Assembly: GCF_001983995.1 (NCBI RefSeq)
Contig: NZ_CP019450.1
Location: forward strand, 3,658,001 to 3,722,000
Direction of reading: 5' to 3'
Length of the DNA: 64,000 bases
Source of the DNA: Halioglobus japonicus
GTDB lineage: Bacteria; Pseudomonadota; Gammaproteobacteria; Pseudomonadales; Halieaceae
The notes under the pieces are model-generated. The model worked only from the letters and a program-made list of their open reading frames with translations, made no database searches and was not told the origin of the DNA. Below, one piece after another: positions 34,565 to 43,332 of the stretch (its first letter is position 1; each line of letters opens with the position of its first letter). The translations under genes were made by a program, and so were the position numbers.

Positions 34565-35707
34565 TCAGACGATGAGGGTGGTGAGCCGGGAAATAGTGGT
34601 CGCGTTGCCACCTTTGGCCCGGGAAGCCTCGAGCGCCTTGTCGGCAACCGACTCAATCTGCCGGGCCAACTGCTGCATATCAACCGCCGGATAGTGCTGG
34701 GGCTCCCAGGACACCAGCCCGATACTCAGCGTCACCTGCAGCACCGCGCCACGGCCATCGTCAATGGCAAAATCCTCGATATCTTCACGCATGCGCTCGG
34801 CGATATCCTGCCCCAGTGTCTCGCCGCAACCGGTTAACAGCACCGCCAGCCGGGACTGCTCGAGCCGCGCCATCAGATCTGTCAAACGCAGATCGGACGC
34901 CACCCGCTGGGCCACACGTTTGAGCACAAACTGGCTGCGCTCCTCGCCATAGTGATCATGCAGTTCGGCGTATTCATCCACCTCCATGAGCAAAATGGTA
35001 ATCGGCTGGTTGTTGCGCCGCGCCCGGGAAATCTCCCGGGCCAGATCCTGTTCAAAGCCGGTTTTATTGGCCACTCGGGTCAGGGGATCGAGGCGCACCA
35101 GATTATCGATCTGCTGGCGCTGCACCGCAGCGAGGTAGCTTCGGGACACGATGGCCGCCAGATGGGCAATAAGATCCTCCTCGGCATCCCCGAAACTCAG
35201 CCCTTCCTCCTGAATCCCCAGGTGCAGGCTGCCCACCAGGCGCCCTGATTCCATCAGCGGCAGCATCAGCGCGTAGTCGATGCCATGTTCGGATTTAAGC
35301 ACCTCGAACATGCGCGAATCGGTAGCGTCGATAAGCTCAATATCCGGCTCCAGCTCATAGAGCTCTTGCAGGACGAACGCGTCGTTATGGACCTGCAGAT
35401 AGTGCCCGAACCGCTCTCCCCCACCAATAAGCTCGCCGAGTTCGCCATCCTGATCCAGCAACCACAACTCGGCCACACGATAGGAAAAGTGACGCGGCAG
35501 ATTGAATATCAGGATTTCCAGGAGGGAGGTAAGGTCCTGGCTGTCGAGCAGCATGTGCTCGAACTGCTGGCATTGCAGATAGAGATAACGGTTGAGCTGA
35601 ACGCTCTCGGTCAGGCGCCTTTCACGCAGTTCGGCGCGCGAGGTCGCCGGGGGCGCGCCCTGGATTTCCTCGCGCTGTAAACGGCCGATGCCGTCGGAAT
35701 CTACCAT
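34565..35707 (-). CDS. GAF-like and degenerate GGDEF protein
   Basis: About 380 residues. A helical N-terminus and a GAF-like sensor region (about 70-210: FSYRVAELWLLDQDGELGEL through SGRLVGSLHLGIQEEG) precede a GGDEF-fold domain whose signature is replaced by EQSRL (283-287). The fold is otherwise recognisable (LVRLDPLTRVANKTGFEQDL; LSIGLVSWEP), so it is probably catalytically inactive and may bind nucleotide or act by protein contact. Starts at 35707 or 35737 are both possible. It is divergent from the ketopantoate reductase gene. Unlike the GGDEF-EAL protein at 3.0 kb, it has no membrane segment. Confidence 0.75.
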   Translation of the reverse strand: MVDSDGIGRLQREEIQGAPPATSRAELRERRLTESVQLNRYLYLQCQQFEHMLLDSQDLTSLLEILIFNLPRHFSYRVAELWLLDQDGELGELIGGGERFGHYLQVHNDAFVLQELYELEPDIELIDATDSRMFEVLKSEHGIDYALMLPLMESGRLVGSLHLGIQEEGLSFGDAEEDLIAHLAAIVSRSYLAAVQRQQIDNLVRLDPLTRVANKTGFEQDLAREISRARRNNQPITILLMEVDEYAELHDHYGEERSQFVLKRVAQRVASDLRLTDLMARLEQSRLAVLLTGCGETLGQDIAERMREDIEDFAIDDGRGAVLQVTLSIGLVSWEPQHYPAVDMQQLARQIESVADKALEASRAKGGNATTISRLTTLIV

Positions 35708-35862
35708 GTACCACCCACGCTGCCCTGACCTCGACATCGGGCCGGACCGATTGTTATATGAGCCTAGTTTATGCCCCCGATAGCGCCGTTGCAATCGTCG
35801 CGGATTGGGCCTGGCGGCCGAACAGTGGCATAGTGACGCGCTCAACCGGACAAGAGATACCT

Positions 35863-36750
35863 ATGGCCAAAGGCTGGCATATACTGGGCGCGGGAGCCAT
35901 TGGCTGCCTGTTTGCGGACGCGCTGGCAAGCAGCGGCGCGCCCACCACACTGGTGCTGCGCGCCAATACACCCTCAGCGCCCCCGTTGCAGATGGAGCGG
36001 AATGGCCAGACCCACACACGCTCCCTGTCCTCCACAAACGCACCCGACGTCAGCCCCATCGACCACTTGCTGGTCACCACCAAGGCTTATGACGTAGTCA
36101 GCTCGGTCAACTCAGTCCGCCACCGCCTGACCGCGGACGCCACTATCGTGCTCCTCGCCAACGGGCTGGGCTACGCGGAGGATGTGGCCAGTCTGGTCCC
36201 CGGGGCCAACCTGTACTGCGGAACGACCACTGAAGGAGCATTTCGCCGTGCCCCCTGGCACATTTGTCATGCGGGCCGCGGCCAGACGCTGCTGGGCGCA
36301 TTTGCCGGACGGGCGAGTACGCCTGACTGGTTCGACGACTGGCAGGCGCTCAAGCTCGAATGTCGCTGGACGAACACCATTCACGCCGCACTCTGGCACA
36401 AGCTGGCGATCAACTGCGCCATCAACCCCCTGACGGCGCGACACCGCTGCCACAACGGCGAACTGGCCAATAATCCGGTCTTTGCGCGGCAGGTCACCGA
36501 GCTCTGTAAAGAAATCGCGGACGTCTCGCGCGCTGCGGGCTTTGATGACATTGCCCACTCCATCAAAGGAGACGCCTTTGACGTCATCCAGCGCACAGCG
36601 GCCAATCGTTCATCCATGCTGCAAGACACACTGGCCGGCCGCAGCACTGAGATAGAATTTATCACCGGCCACCTTGTTAACCGCGCGGAGCAGTTAGATA
36701 TTGAGGTGCCCGCCAATCGCGACTTACTGGAGCAGATCCGCAATGCCTGA
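35863..36750 (+). CDS. panE: 2-dehydropantoate 2-reductase (ketopantoate reductase)
   Basis: 295 residues. N-terminal Rossmann fold WHILGAGAIGCLFADAL for NADPH, catalytic Lys in VTTKAYD, and the C-terminal helical domain (ALWHKLAINCAINPLTARH and SSMLQDTLAGRSTEIEFITG). It reduces ketopantoate to pantoate in coenzyme A synthesis. The start is the ATG at 35863 with AAGAGA upstream, because the Rossmann motif follows immediately. Its last bases overlap the YhhN gene. Paralogues of PanE with other 2-keto substrates exist, so the pathway is likely rather than proven. Confidence 0.85.
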   Translation: MAKGWHILGAGAIGCLFADALASSGAPTTLVLRANTPSAPPLQMERNGQTHTRSLSSTNAPDVSPIDHLLVTTKAYDVVSSVNSVRHRLTADATIVLLANGLGYAEDVASLVPGANLYCGTTTEGAFRRAPWHICHAGRGQTLLGAFAGRASTPDWFDDWQALKLECRWTNTIHAALWHKLAINCAINPLTARHRCHNGELANNPVFARQVTELCKEIADVSRAAGFDDIAHSIKGDAFDVIQRTAANRSSMLQDTLAGRSTEIEFITGHLVNRAEQLDIEVPANRDLLEQIRNA

Positions 36751-37408
36751 ATTTTTCTGGGAACTTGCGAAATTGCCACTCCTCACAGGCGGGGCGGCAA
36801 CCATCGCACTGGTGACCGCGGACTTTGGTGGCTGGCGTCCCGGTCGCTACCTGCTCAAGCCCCTGGCTGCCGCGTGCTTCATATGGCTGGCACTGAGCCT
36901 GGGGGCCACGGCATCGAATTACGGCCTTGTTATGCTCGCTGGGCTGATACTGTGTATGCTGGGCGACATCACACTGATGTTCGAATCCGAAGGCGCGTTT
37001 CTCACCGGACTGGTGGCTTTTCTCTGCGGACATCTGGCGTATGTGGCAGCGTTTTTGCAGCTCCCCATTAACACTTATGGTGTGCTGTTGTCGCTGTCCC
37101 CCACCATCATTTTGGTAGCCATAACACTGCGCTGGCTCTGCCCGCACCTTGAAGGCCCGATGCGGCATGCCGTACCCGCATATATCGGTGTTATTGCGGT
37201 CATGTTAGTTGCGGCGGGGGGAACGCTGGGCCTCGCCGGTGCCGGGCTTATTATCCTCGGGGCCTGGGGTTTCGCCCTCTCCGATCTGGCTGTGGCGCGG
37301 CGCCAGTTCATCAGCTCTTCACGGATTAACCAGCTGTGGGGCACGCCGCTGTACTTCGCTGCCCAGTATCTACTGGCGGCATCAGTGTGCTTCTACTCAG
37401 CAGGGTAA
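36743..37408 (+). CDS. YhhN family membrane protein (lysoplasmalogenase-like)
   Basis: 221 residues, about eight hydrophobic segments. GLILCMLGDITLMFES and GAWGFALSDLAVARRQF carry the conserved Asp residues of the YhhN/TMEM86 family, some of whose members hydrolyse the vinyl-ether bond of lysoplasmalogens. The start is at 36743, inside the end of panE. The 3' end overlaps the convergent kinase gene by 16 bases. Substrate in this organism unknown. Confidence 0.82.
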   Translation: MPEFFWELAKLPLLTGGAATIALVTADFGGWRPGRYLLKPLAAACFIWLALSLGATASNYGLVMLAGLILCMLGDITLMFESEGAFLTGLVAFLCGHLAYVAAFLQLPINTYGVLLSLSPTIILVAITLRWLCPHLEGPMRHAVPAYIGVIAVMLVAAGGTLGLAGAGLIILGAWGFALSDLAVARRQFISSSRINQLWGTPLYFAAQYLLAASVCFYSAG

Positions 37409-38808
37409 ACCGTCACGACCATCTGGCGGATTTCGTCCGACCAACGTTCAGGTGCAGCGTCGGCGACCAGCAGTCGCTGGACTCGGTGCTCGCCTGGCAG
37501 CAAACCACGCTGCATGGCCAACAGGCAGAAATCGTCGCCACAACGCAACTGCACAGACAGCTTCGCAGCCGCCGGTAGTGGCAGGTCTCCATCACCATAA
37601 ATGACACTGGGCCGAGCGGCTCCGAGCAAACGCACACCGGGCAGGCGCTGTTCCAACTCACGGCTCACCAGGCCCAGCACATCATCGGCAGTGACCCGCA
37701 ATACAGACACAGCCGACGGTGATATTTCGATATCAGCAAGATCAACCTCTATCACGGACTGCGCCGGTCGCGTCCACCACATGATGCCGGCCATACCGCC
37801 GACCAGCATCAGCGCGAGCGCAGCCCTGGCAGCACCTGACACTGGCATGCGCTGACGCCAGAGTGAACGCAGCTCCATACCCGCGCGCCTGCGGCCACTG
37901 ATCTGGCCAAATTCATCGGGTATATCCAAGGGCTCTTCGGTCGCCGACTCGGGCCGGAAATAGGGCGCAGCCTGTGCCTGCAGACCGGGCTCACTCAGCA
38001 GCGAACACTCCAATCTCAGGGTGCGCAGCTCGCGACGCACGAGATGCGTATCCTGCGGGCGGCGCGCGGGCTCCGCCTGCAACAACCGGCGCACCAGCGC
38101 AGCGAGCGCAGGCGGATGACCGGAATGAGACTCCCACTCGGTCAGCGCCGGCAGTTCATAGCGACTCGCAGCCAGTGCCCGCTCCGCCGCCTGGAGTGTC
38201 ATTGGGAAGGCGTGCTCACCGGTAAGCATTCTGTGGAGTAAGCGGCCCAGGGCAAACAGGTCAGTACGCAAGTCAACCGGTTCACTCAGGACATGCTCCG
38301 GCGCCAGTGCAGAGAGGCTCCCGCCGGCGAGTGCAGCCTCGGGGGACGAGGGAATGGCGGCGGTACCGAAGTCCGCGAGGCATATACCACCCGCCTCATT
38401 CACCAACACATTGGACGCCTTGATGTCGCCATGCACCAGCCCTATCTGGCTGGCGGCCGCCAGCGCCGCAGCCACATCGCATGCGATTTTCAAGGTGCTG
38501 GCCAGGCTCAGCGATACATGCCCGAGCAAGTGCTCCAGATCTGTGCCTGGCACATAGGCCATCACCAGCGCAAGATGGGTTGGCGTCTCGATGACATCGA
38601 AAATTTTGACGATGCGCTCGTCGTTCAGGCTGGCGACCAGACGTGCCTCACGCATCACGATGCGATGCATGGCACGCCCCTCGGGCAGAGGGCGAATTTT
38701 TATCGCCACCTGCCGACAGAGCCGCGCGTCATAGCCCAGATAAACCTGCCCCTGACCACCGGAGGCAATCAGACGGACAAGTTCATAAGGACCTACTGTG
38801 GTGTTCAC
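37393..38808 (-). CDS. membrane-anchored serine/threonine protein kinase
   Basis: 471 residues. PknB-like kinase domain (about 8-270): GQGQVYLGYD glycine loop, Lys37 in VAIKI, catalytic loop HGDIKASN (Asp128, with Gly instead of the usual Arg), DFG at 146-148 and APEH. A single membrane segment lies near 325-345 (ALALMLVGGMAGIMWW), followed by an outer domain of about 125 residues containing two cysteines. The start overlaps the stop of the FHA-sigma-54 regulator gene (38805-38808), so the two are coupled. A phosphothreonine-binding FHA partner next door makes a direct signalling pair likely. Confidence 0.88.
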   Translation of the reverse strand: MNTTVGPYELVRLIASGGQGQVYLGYDARLCRQVAIKIRPLPEGRAMHRIVMREARLVASLNDERIVKIFDVIETPTHLALVMAYVPGTDLEHLLGHVSLSLASTLKIACDVAAALAAASQIGLVHGDIKASNVLVNEAGGICLADFGTAAIPSSPEAALAGGSLSALAPEHVLSEPVDLRTDLFALGRLLHRMLTGEHAFPMTLQAAERALAASRYELPALTEWESHSGHPPALAALVRRLLQAEPARRPQDTHLVRRELRTLRLECSLLSEPGLQAQAAPYFRPESATEEPLDIPDEFGQISGRRRAGMELRSLWRQRMPVSGAARAALALMLVGGMAGIMWWTRPAQSVIEVDLADIEISPSAVSVLRVTADDVLGLVSRELEQRLPGVRLLGAARPSVIYGDGDLPLPAAAKLSVQLRCGDDFCLLAMQRGLLPGEHRVQRLLVADAAPERWSDEIRQMVVTVYPAE

Positions 38809-40376
38809 GGCACGGGGTGCCGAACTTGCTCCTGGCGCAGCCGCGCTCGCAGACCACTGGCCGACACTTCCAGCTGCCGCGCCACCTCTGCGGTATTACC
38901 GCGACAGCGCTCGAGCGCCTGTTCGAGCTCATCCTGAGCAACTTCACCGGCAAGACGATAGCGGGCATCACTCGCAATTTTGCGATACACCGCCTGCCGA
39001 CTGACATTGAGGCTGCGTGCTACAGGCCGCACTTCGTGGCCATGGTCATGCATCGCGCGGGCGAATTCCTCGTCACTCACCTCTGCGATGTGGCGCAATT
39101 TTTCGGCCACCGCATTGGCCGTAACGGTCTCTTCGGCAGCTTCCTGCGCTCGTGAAAGCAGGTCCAGCAGGATCGTCGGCAACACCAGCGAACTGCGACT
39201 CGCGACGGCGACCTGCCGGCAGGCATTCTGCAGTTGGCGGATGTTGCCGGGCCAGGTATAGCACAGGCAGGCATAGTAAAAATTGGCCCAGCTAGCAATT
39301 TGTCGAGCGGTGCTGTCCGGCCCCGGCAGCAATGAGGCGCGGCCCTGCCCGTAAAACGCATCGCGCAGAAAGTGACCCAGCAGCTCACCGAGATCCTCGC
39401 GATGCTCACGCAGCGGACGCAAGACAATTTCCAGGGCCGCCAGGCGATGGCGCAGGGCCGCATTGAATCCGCTCTCGCGGCTGTCCACATCCGCATCGGT
39501 CGCCGAGATCACCCGCAACTCGACCTTCTCCAAATCGCCGCCAACCGGTTGGATTTCCCGCTCCTGCAAGGCGCGCAATAGCTGTGGCTGAATTTCGGCC
39601 GGGGTATCGCCAATTTCATCAAGAAACAGGGTCCCGCCCGCCGCCTGCTGAAAGTAACCGCGGCGCGACTTGTCAGCGCCGGTGTAAGCGCCACGGCTAG
39701 CGCCAAACAGCGCTGAGGGTGCCAGAGAAGCCGGTATGGCGGCCATATTCACAGTCACCAGGGGCCGTCCGCTGCGCTCGCTGGCGGCATAAATTGCCCG
39801 GGCAAGTACTTCTTTGCCCGTACCGGTGGCGCCGCGCAACAGAATATCCATATCTGCCGCGGCCACCGTCGAGATCTGTTGTCGCAGCCCCTGTGAATAG
39901 GCGCTGCCCCCCACAAGGCCGTGACCGGGAGTAGCGCCCGCAGGCTCGCGCTCGTGTCCAATCGCGAGCCACAGCACCACCGTGTGGGCCAGCAAAATGG
40001 CCACGCCGGTCGTCAACTGCTCTGGCGTGAGTGCCATCTCCGAATCCAGTTCGACACCATTGACGCGACAACGGCTGGTACCGGGGTCGCGCTGCAGATG
40101 CAAGCCACGGGCACTGTATTCGAGACTCAGTGCCCGTCGACTGACATAGGGTTCAGCCAGACATTGCGCGGGACCTGAGGGTTCACGCTGAAAGTCCAGC
40201 GTCTCGCGACCAAGCACAACAGGCAGGCGCGAGCGGTGCATGACAGCATACTCGCCGACCCGGGTGAGGTCCGGGTGAAAAACTATCGTGGCGATCAGAC
40301 TCAGGCGTGGGCGCAGGCCAGGCAGAGCCGTGTCCAGGGAGGGCAAGGTGGCATCGTCGCTATGGGGATCAGGCAT
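38805..40376 (-). CDS. sigma-54-dependent transcriptional activator with N-terminal FHA domain
   Basis: 523 residues. FHA-like N-terminus (about 35-140: VVLGRE, VSRRALSLEYS, RVNGVEL) that should bind phosphothreonine. The AAA+ domain has Walker A GATGTGKE (Lys188), the sigma-54 contact loop GAYTGA (229-234), Walker B GTLFLDEIGD and WPGNIRQLQNAC. Two helix-turn-helix-like segments follow, the last Fis-type (GNTAEVARQLEVSASGLRARL). All parts needed for open-complex formation with RpoN are present. Probably controlled by phosphorylation from the overlapping Ser/Thr kinase. Target promoters are unknown. Confidence 0.88.
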   Translation of the reverse strand: MPDPHSDDATLPSLDTALPGLRPRLSLIATIVFHPDLTRVGEYAVMHRSRLPVVLGRETLDFQREPSGPAQCLAEPYVSRRALSLEYSARGLHLQRDPGTSRCRVNGVELDSEMALTPEQLTTGVAILLAHTVVLWLAIGHEREPAGATPGHGLVGGSAYSQGLRQQISTVAAADMDILLRGATGTGKEVLARAIYAASERSGRPLVTVNMAAIPASLAPSALFGASRGAYTGADKSRRGYFQQAAGGTLFLDEIGDTPAEIQPQLLRALQEREIQPVGGDLEKVELRVISATDADVDSRESGFNAALRHRLAALEIVLRPLREHREDLGELLGHFLRDAFYGQGRASLLPGPDSTARQIASWANFYYACLCYTWPGNIRQLQNACRQVAVASRSSLVLPTILLDLLSRAQEAAEETVTANAVAEKLRHIAEVSDEEFARAMHDHGHEVRPVARSLNVSRQAVYRKIASDARYRLAGEVAQDELEQALERCRGNTAEVARQLEVSASGLRARLRQEQVRHPVP

Positions 40377-40462
40377 GCTCGCTCCTGTCGCTACTCCGGT
40401 CAGTCGGAGATGACAGGAAAGCTTAGCAGCTGGCGGAAATCCTGCTCGCTAATCGGCCGCCG

Positions 40463-41302
40463 TCAGCCCGCCAGCGCCCACAGTGAAATCACCACTATCC
40501 AGCAGACCGCTGCGCGTTGCACCAGGGCACTGAGATCCTCATTTTGGCGCGCGGCATAGTCGCCAAAGCCATCTTCAGGAGTGGCGCTCTTGTCGTGACC
40601 AACCGCTGCCCTACCCACGCTCAGCAACAGATCCCGGGCGGACTGCCGCGGGTGCCGAAAGCCGGCGTAACACTCGTCGATACTCTCCACAAAATTACCC
40701 ATGACCGTAAAGGAGAGCGCCGCCAGCCGTGAGGGAATCCAATCGACGATGGTCATCCAGGATCGGTGTTGGGCGGAGCTGCACCCCAGATCCAGCAGCC
40801 GATAAGCCAGCGCCGCCGCCGGCCCCAGCAAGACAAAATAGAACAGCACACCGAACCAGCCACGCAGACTCTGCAGCAACAGATTGCGTTGCACTGCCAT
40901 GTGAACATCCCCCACTGCCTGCGGACTGTCTCTCTCGGCGAAGTTTTGCGGGTCGTTTTCCATCGCCGTATGCCAGGCCGCTTCGAAGTCCCCGCGTCGA
41001 CACTGGGAGCGATACTGCTCGGCGGCCTGGCCGGTATTACCCCGCCCTAGCGCATAGAGAAACACCACACTCGCAGCCGCGATCCACGGCAGCCCGAACA
41101 GCACGCCCCTCAATACGTCCAGGAGCAGTGAGAGGATGGTTACGGGCAAGCCCACCTGCACCACTAGCCCCAGGGTCTCAGTCAACCCCCAGCCGGCGAG
41201 CCGCTCGCCCAGTTGCCGAAACCAGGCATCGTGATGCAGCAGTTGGCGATACGGCCATACCAGGCTCAGCACCAGTGCGAGTATCAGGGCAAGAAACGTC
41301 AT
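40463..41302 (-). CDS. ampE: AmpE-like inner-membrane protein
   Basis: 279 residues with about four membrane segments. It begins MTFLALILALVLSLVWPYRQ and has the AmpE-type FGVLFYFVLLGPAAALAYRL and YAGFRHPRQSARDLLLSVGR stretches. AmpE is encoded with AmpD and modulates beta-lactamase induction and peptidoglycan recycling by an uncertain mechanism. The ATG overlaps the ampD stop by four bases. Confidence 0.85.
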   Translation of the reverse strand: MTFLALILALVLSLVWPYRQLLHHDAWFRQLGERLAGWGLTETLGLVVQVGLPVTILSLLLDVLRGVLFGLPWIAAASVVFLYALGRGNTGQAAEQYRSQCRRGDFEAAWHTAMENDPQNFAERDSPQAVGDVHMAVQRNLLLQSLRGWFGVLFYFVLLGPAAALAYRLLDLGCSSAQHRSWMTIVDWIPSRLAALSFTVMGNFVESIDECYAGFRHPRQSARDLLLSVGRAAVGHDKSATPEDGFGDYAARQNEDLSALVQRAAVCWIVVISLWALAG

Positions 41303-41864
41303 GCGGGTACCTCCTGTACACCAATAGTGCGCCGGTAGCGCGCCCAGTCGAAAGCCTCGCCGGGGTCAGTTTTTCGCCCGGGTGCGATGTCGGCATGGCC
41401 CGCTACCCGGGTTGGCGCCATTTTCGGATAGGCGGCGAACAGCGCAAGTGAAACCGCCTGCAATGCCTGATACTGGTGCTCTGTATACGCTGCGACATCG
41501 GTGCCCTCCAGCTCAATACCAATGCTGAAATCGTTACAGTTGTCGCGCCCGGCGTAGTGAGACTGCCCCGCATGCCAGGCGCGATCGTCAAAACTGACGA
41601 ACTGGATCAGCTCGCCATCACGGCGAATTAACAGGTGTGCAGAAACGCGCACATCCCGAATTTCCTCGAAAAAAGGATGCGCATCCCAATCGAGGCGATT
41701 GCAGAAGAACTCTTCGATACAGTGCCCGCCGAATTCGCCGGGGGGAGCGATATGTTGTGAATCACGAGCAGCTCCGGCTCACAACCGTCGGGGCGAGCCT
41801 CAAAGTTCGGCGATGGCGCGCGCCGGGCGTCCTTCAGCCAACCGTCCTGGACGACGAGACTCAT
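41299..41864 (-). pseudogene. ampD: N-acetylmuramoyl-L-alanine amidase AmpD, frame broken by one base
   Basis: The N-terminus (WLKDARRAPSPNFEARPDG, ELLVIHNISLPP) lies in one frame and the rest (RVSAHLLIRRDGELIQFVS, RAWHAGQSHYAGRDNCNDFS, GHADIAPGRKTDPGEAF) in another. Adding one base to the G6 run at 41740-41745 gives a continuous protein of about 188 residues, including GEFGGHCIEEFFCNRLD, matching AmpD throughout. Zinc ligands (His in IHNIS, His in GHADIAPGRKTDPG with Asp) are present. AmpD cleaves 1,6-anhydro-muropeptides in the cytoplasm. I regard the break as probable sequence error. Confidence 0.85.
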
Positions 41865-41999
41865 CTTGAATACTTGTGCGGGGAAGTCACCATGGCATGC
41901 ATCATAGGCCACATTCCCTCGCGCGCTCAACGACCACTTTGGTTCGCTCGCGCCCGGTAGCCCTGTTACAATCAGCGCCCCCAGCAAGAGCACCCACGC

Positions 42000-42854
42000 A
42001 TGACCCAGTCCAACCCACTGCTTCTACCTCCGGCACCCGCGCTGATCGAGGCAAATGTTACCGCGGCCCTGGCGGAAGACGTCGGCGACGGTGACATTAC
42101 TGCCCGCCTGATCGCGGCGGACAGCCGCGCATCCGGGAGAGTCATCACCCGTGAAGCAGGCGTGCTCTGTGGACGGGCCTGGGTGGAAGAAACGTTTCGC
42201 CAGGTCGACTCGGACATGTCCCTGGATTGGCGCGTGGCGGATGGCGATGTACTCGAACCGGACACGGTTCTGTTCCACTTTGGAGGACCCGCCAGATCAC
42301 TGCTCACAGCCGAGCGATGTGCGCTGAACTTTTTACAGCTGCTGTCGGGCACTGCAACCACCTGCGCACGCTACGCCAGTCTGGTTGCCGATACCGGTGT
42401 GCGCTTGCTCGACACCCGCAAAACCATTCCGGGGCTTCGCGTCGCCCAGAAATATGCAGTGAGCTGTGGAGGCTGCCACAACCATCGCATTGGCCTGTTC
42501 GATGCCTTCCTGATCAAGGAAAACCACATCGCTGCCTGTGGCGGTATCGCGGCAGCAGTAACGCGCGCCCGGGAAATTGCGCCGGGCAAACCAGCGGAAG
42601 TGGAGGTCGAGAACCTCGAAGAATTGAATCAGGCCCTGCAGGCAGGCGCTGATCGCGTGATGCTGGACAATTTCAGTCTGGAGGACATGCGCACAGCCGT
42701 GGCAACAACCGCGGGCCGGGCCGAATTGGAAGCCTCAGGCAATGTCACCGAGACAACCCTGCGTCCGATTGCCGAGACCGGCGTGGACTTTATCTCGATC
42801 GGCGCCCTGACCAAAGACTGCAAGGCGCTCGATCTTTCCATGCGGTTGCTATAG
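42000..42854 (+). CDS. nadC: nicotinate-nucleotide pyrophosphorylase (quinolinate phosphoribosyltransferase)
   Basis: 284 residues. Type II phosphoribosyltransferase with [60 protein letters not shown] and [13 protein letters not shown], covering the substrate arginine/histidine/lysine set. It converts quinolinate and PRPP to nicotinate mononucleotide in NAD synthesis. Divergent from ampD, the arrangement also found in Pseudomonas. It ends overlapping the convergent rraA gene by six bases. Confidence 0.96.
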   Translation: MTQSNPLLLPPAPALIEANVTAALAEDVGDGDITARLIAADSRASGRVITREAGVLCGRAWVEETFRQVDSDMSLDWRVADGDVLEPDTVLFHFGGPARSLLTAERCALNFLQLLSGTATTCARYASLVADTGVRLLDTRKTIPGLRVAQKYAVSCGGCHNHRIGLFDAFLIKENHIAACGGIAAAVTRAREIAPGKPAEVEVENLEELNQALQAGADRVMLDNFSLEDMRTAVATTAGRAELEASGNVTETTLRPIAETGVDFISIGALTKDCKALDLSMRLL

Positions 42855-43331
42855 CAGTGGTTCAGCGCTGACAATAACACCGTTATTGTCAGCGTAAATG
42901 TACTCTCCCGGCGCAATGGTAACGCCACCAAAAGCAATAGTGACATCACGCTGGCCCATACCCAGCTTCTCCGTCTTCAGCGGCGTCGTCCCCAGTGCCT
43001 GAACGCCCAGGTTCGTCGCGCCGATTTCATCGACATCGCGAATTGCGCCGTTAATCACCAGCCCGGCCCAGCCATTCTGTGCCGCCTGCTCAGCGAGCAT
43101 ATCGCCCAGCAGCGCACGCCGCAGTGAGCCACCACCGTCGACCACTATCACCCGGCCTTCGCCGGGTTCACCGACAGCCTGCTTGACCAGCGAGTTGTCC
43201 TCGTGACACTTAATGGTCACCACAGGACCCCCAAAATGAGCGACCTTACCAAAGTTGACGAACTGCAACTCGATGGCGCGTGCGCCGGGGTGCTCGTCGG
43301 TCAGGTCAGGCGTAGAGATGACCGCCGTCAT
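42849..43331 (-). CDS. rraA: RraA family protein (RNase E activity regulator / HMG aldolase-like)
   Basis: 160 residues. The start is the ATG at 43331, giving [16 protein letters not shown]; longer starts run into the upstream dehydrogenase gene. Conserved [35 protein letters not shown] and [16 protein letters not shown] match RraA, whose members either inhibit RNase E or act as 4-hydroxy-4-methyl-2-oxoglutarate aldolases. The Gly-Asp (GDMLAE) and Arg-Asp (IRDVD) residues needed for the aldolase are present, so both roles remain possible. It sits one base after the dehydrogenase gene. Confidence 0.85.
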   Translation of the reverse strand: MTAVISTPDLTDEHPGARAIELQFVNFGKVAHFGGPVVTIKCHEDNSLVKQAVGEPGEGRVIVVDGGGSLRRALLGDMLAEQAAQNGWAGLVINGAIRDVDEIGATNLGVQALGTTPLKTEKLGMGQRDVTIAFGGVTIAPGEYIYADNNGVIVSAEPLL

Positions 43332-43332
43332 A

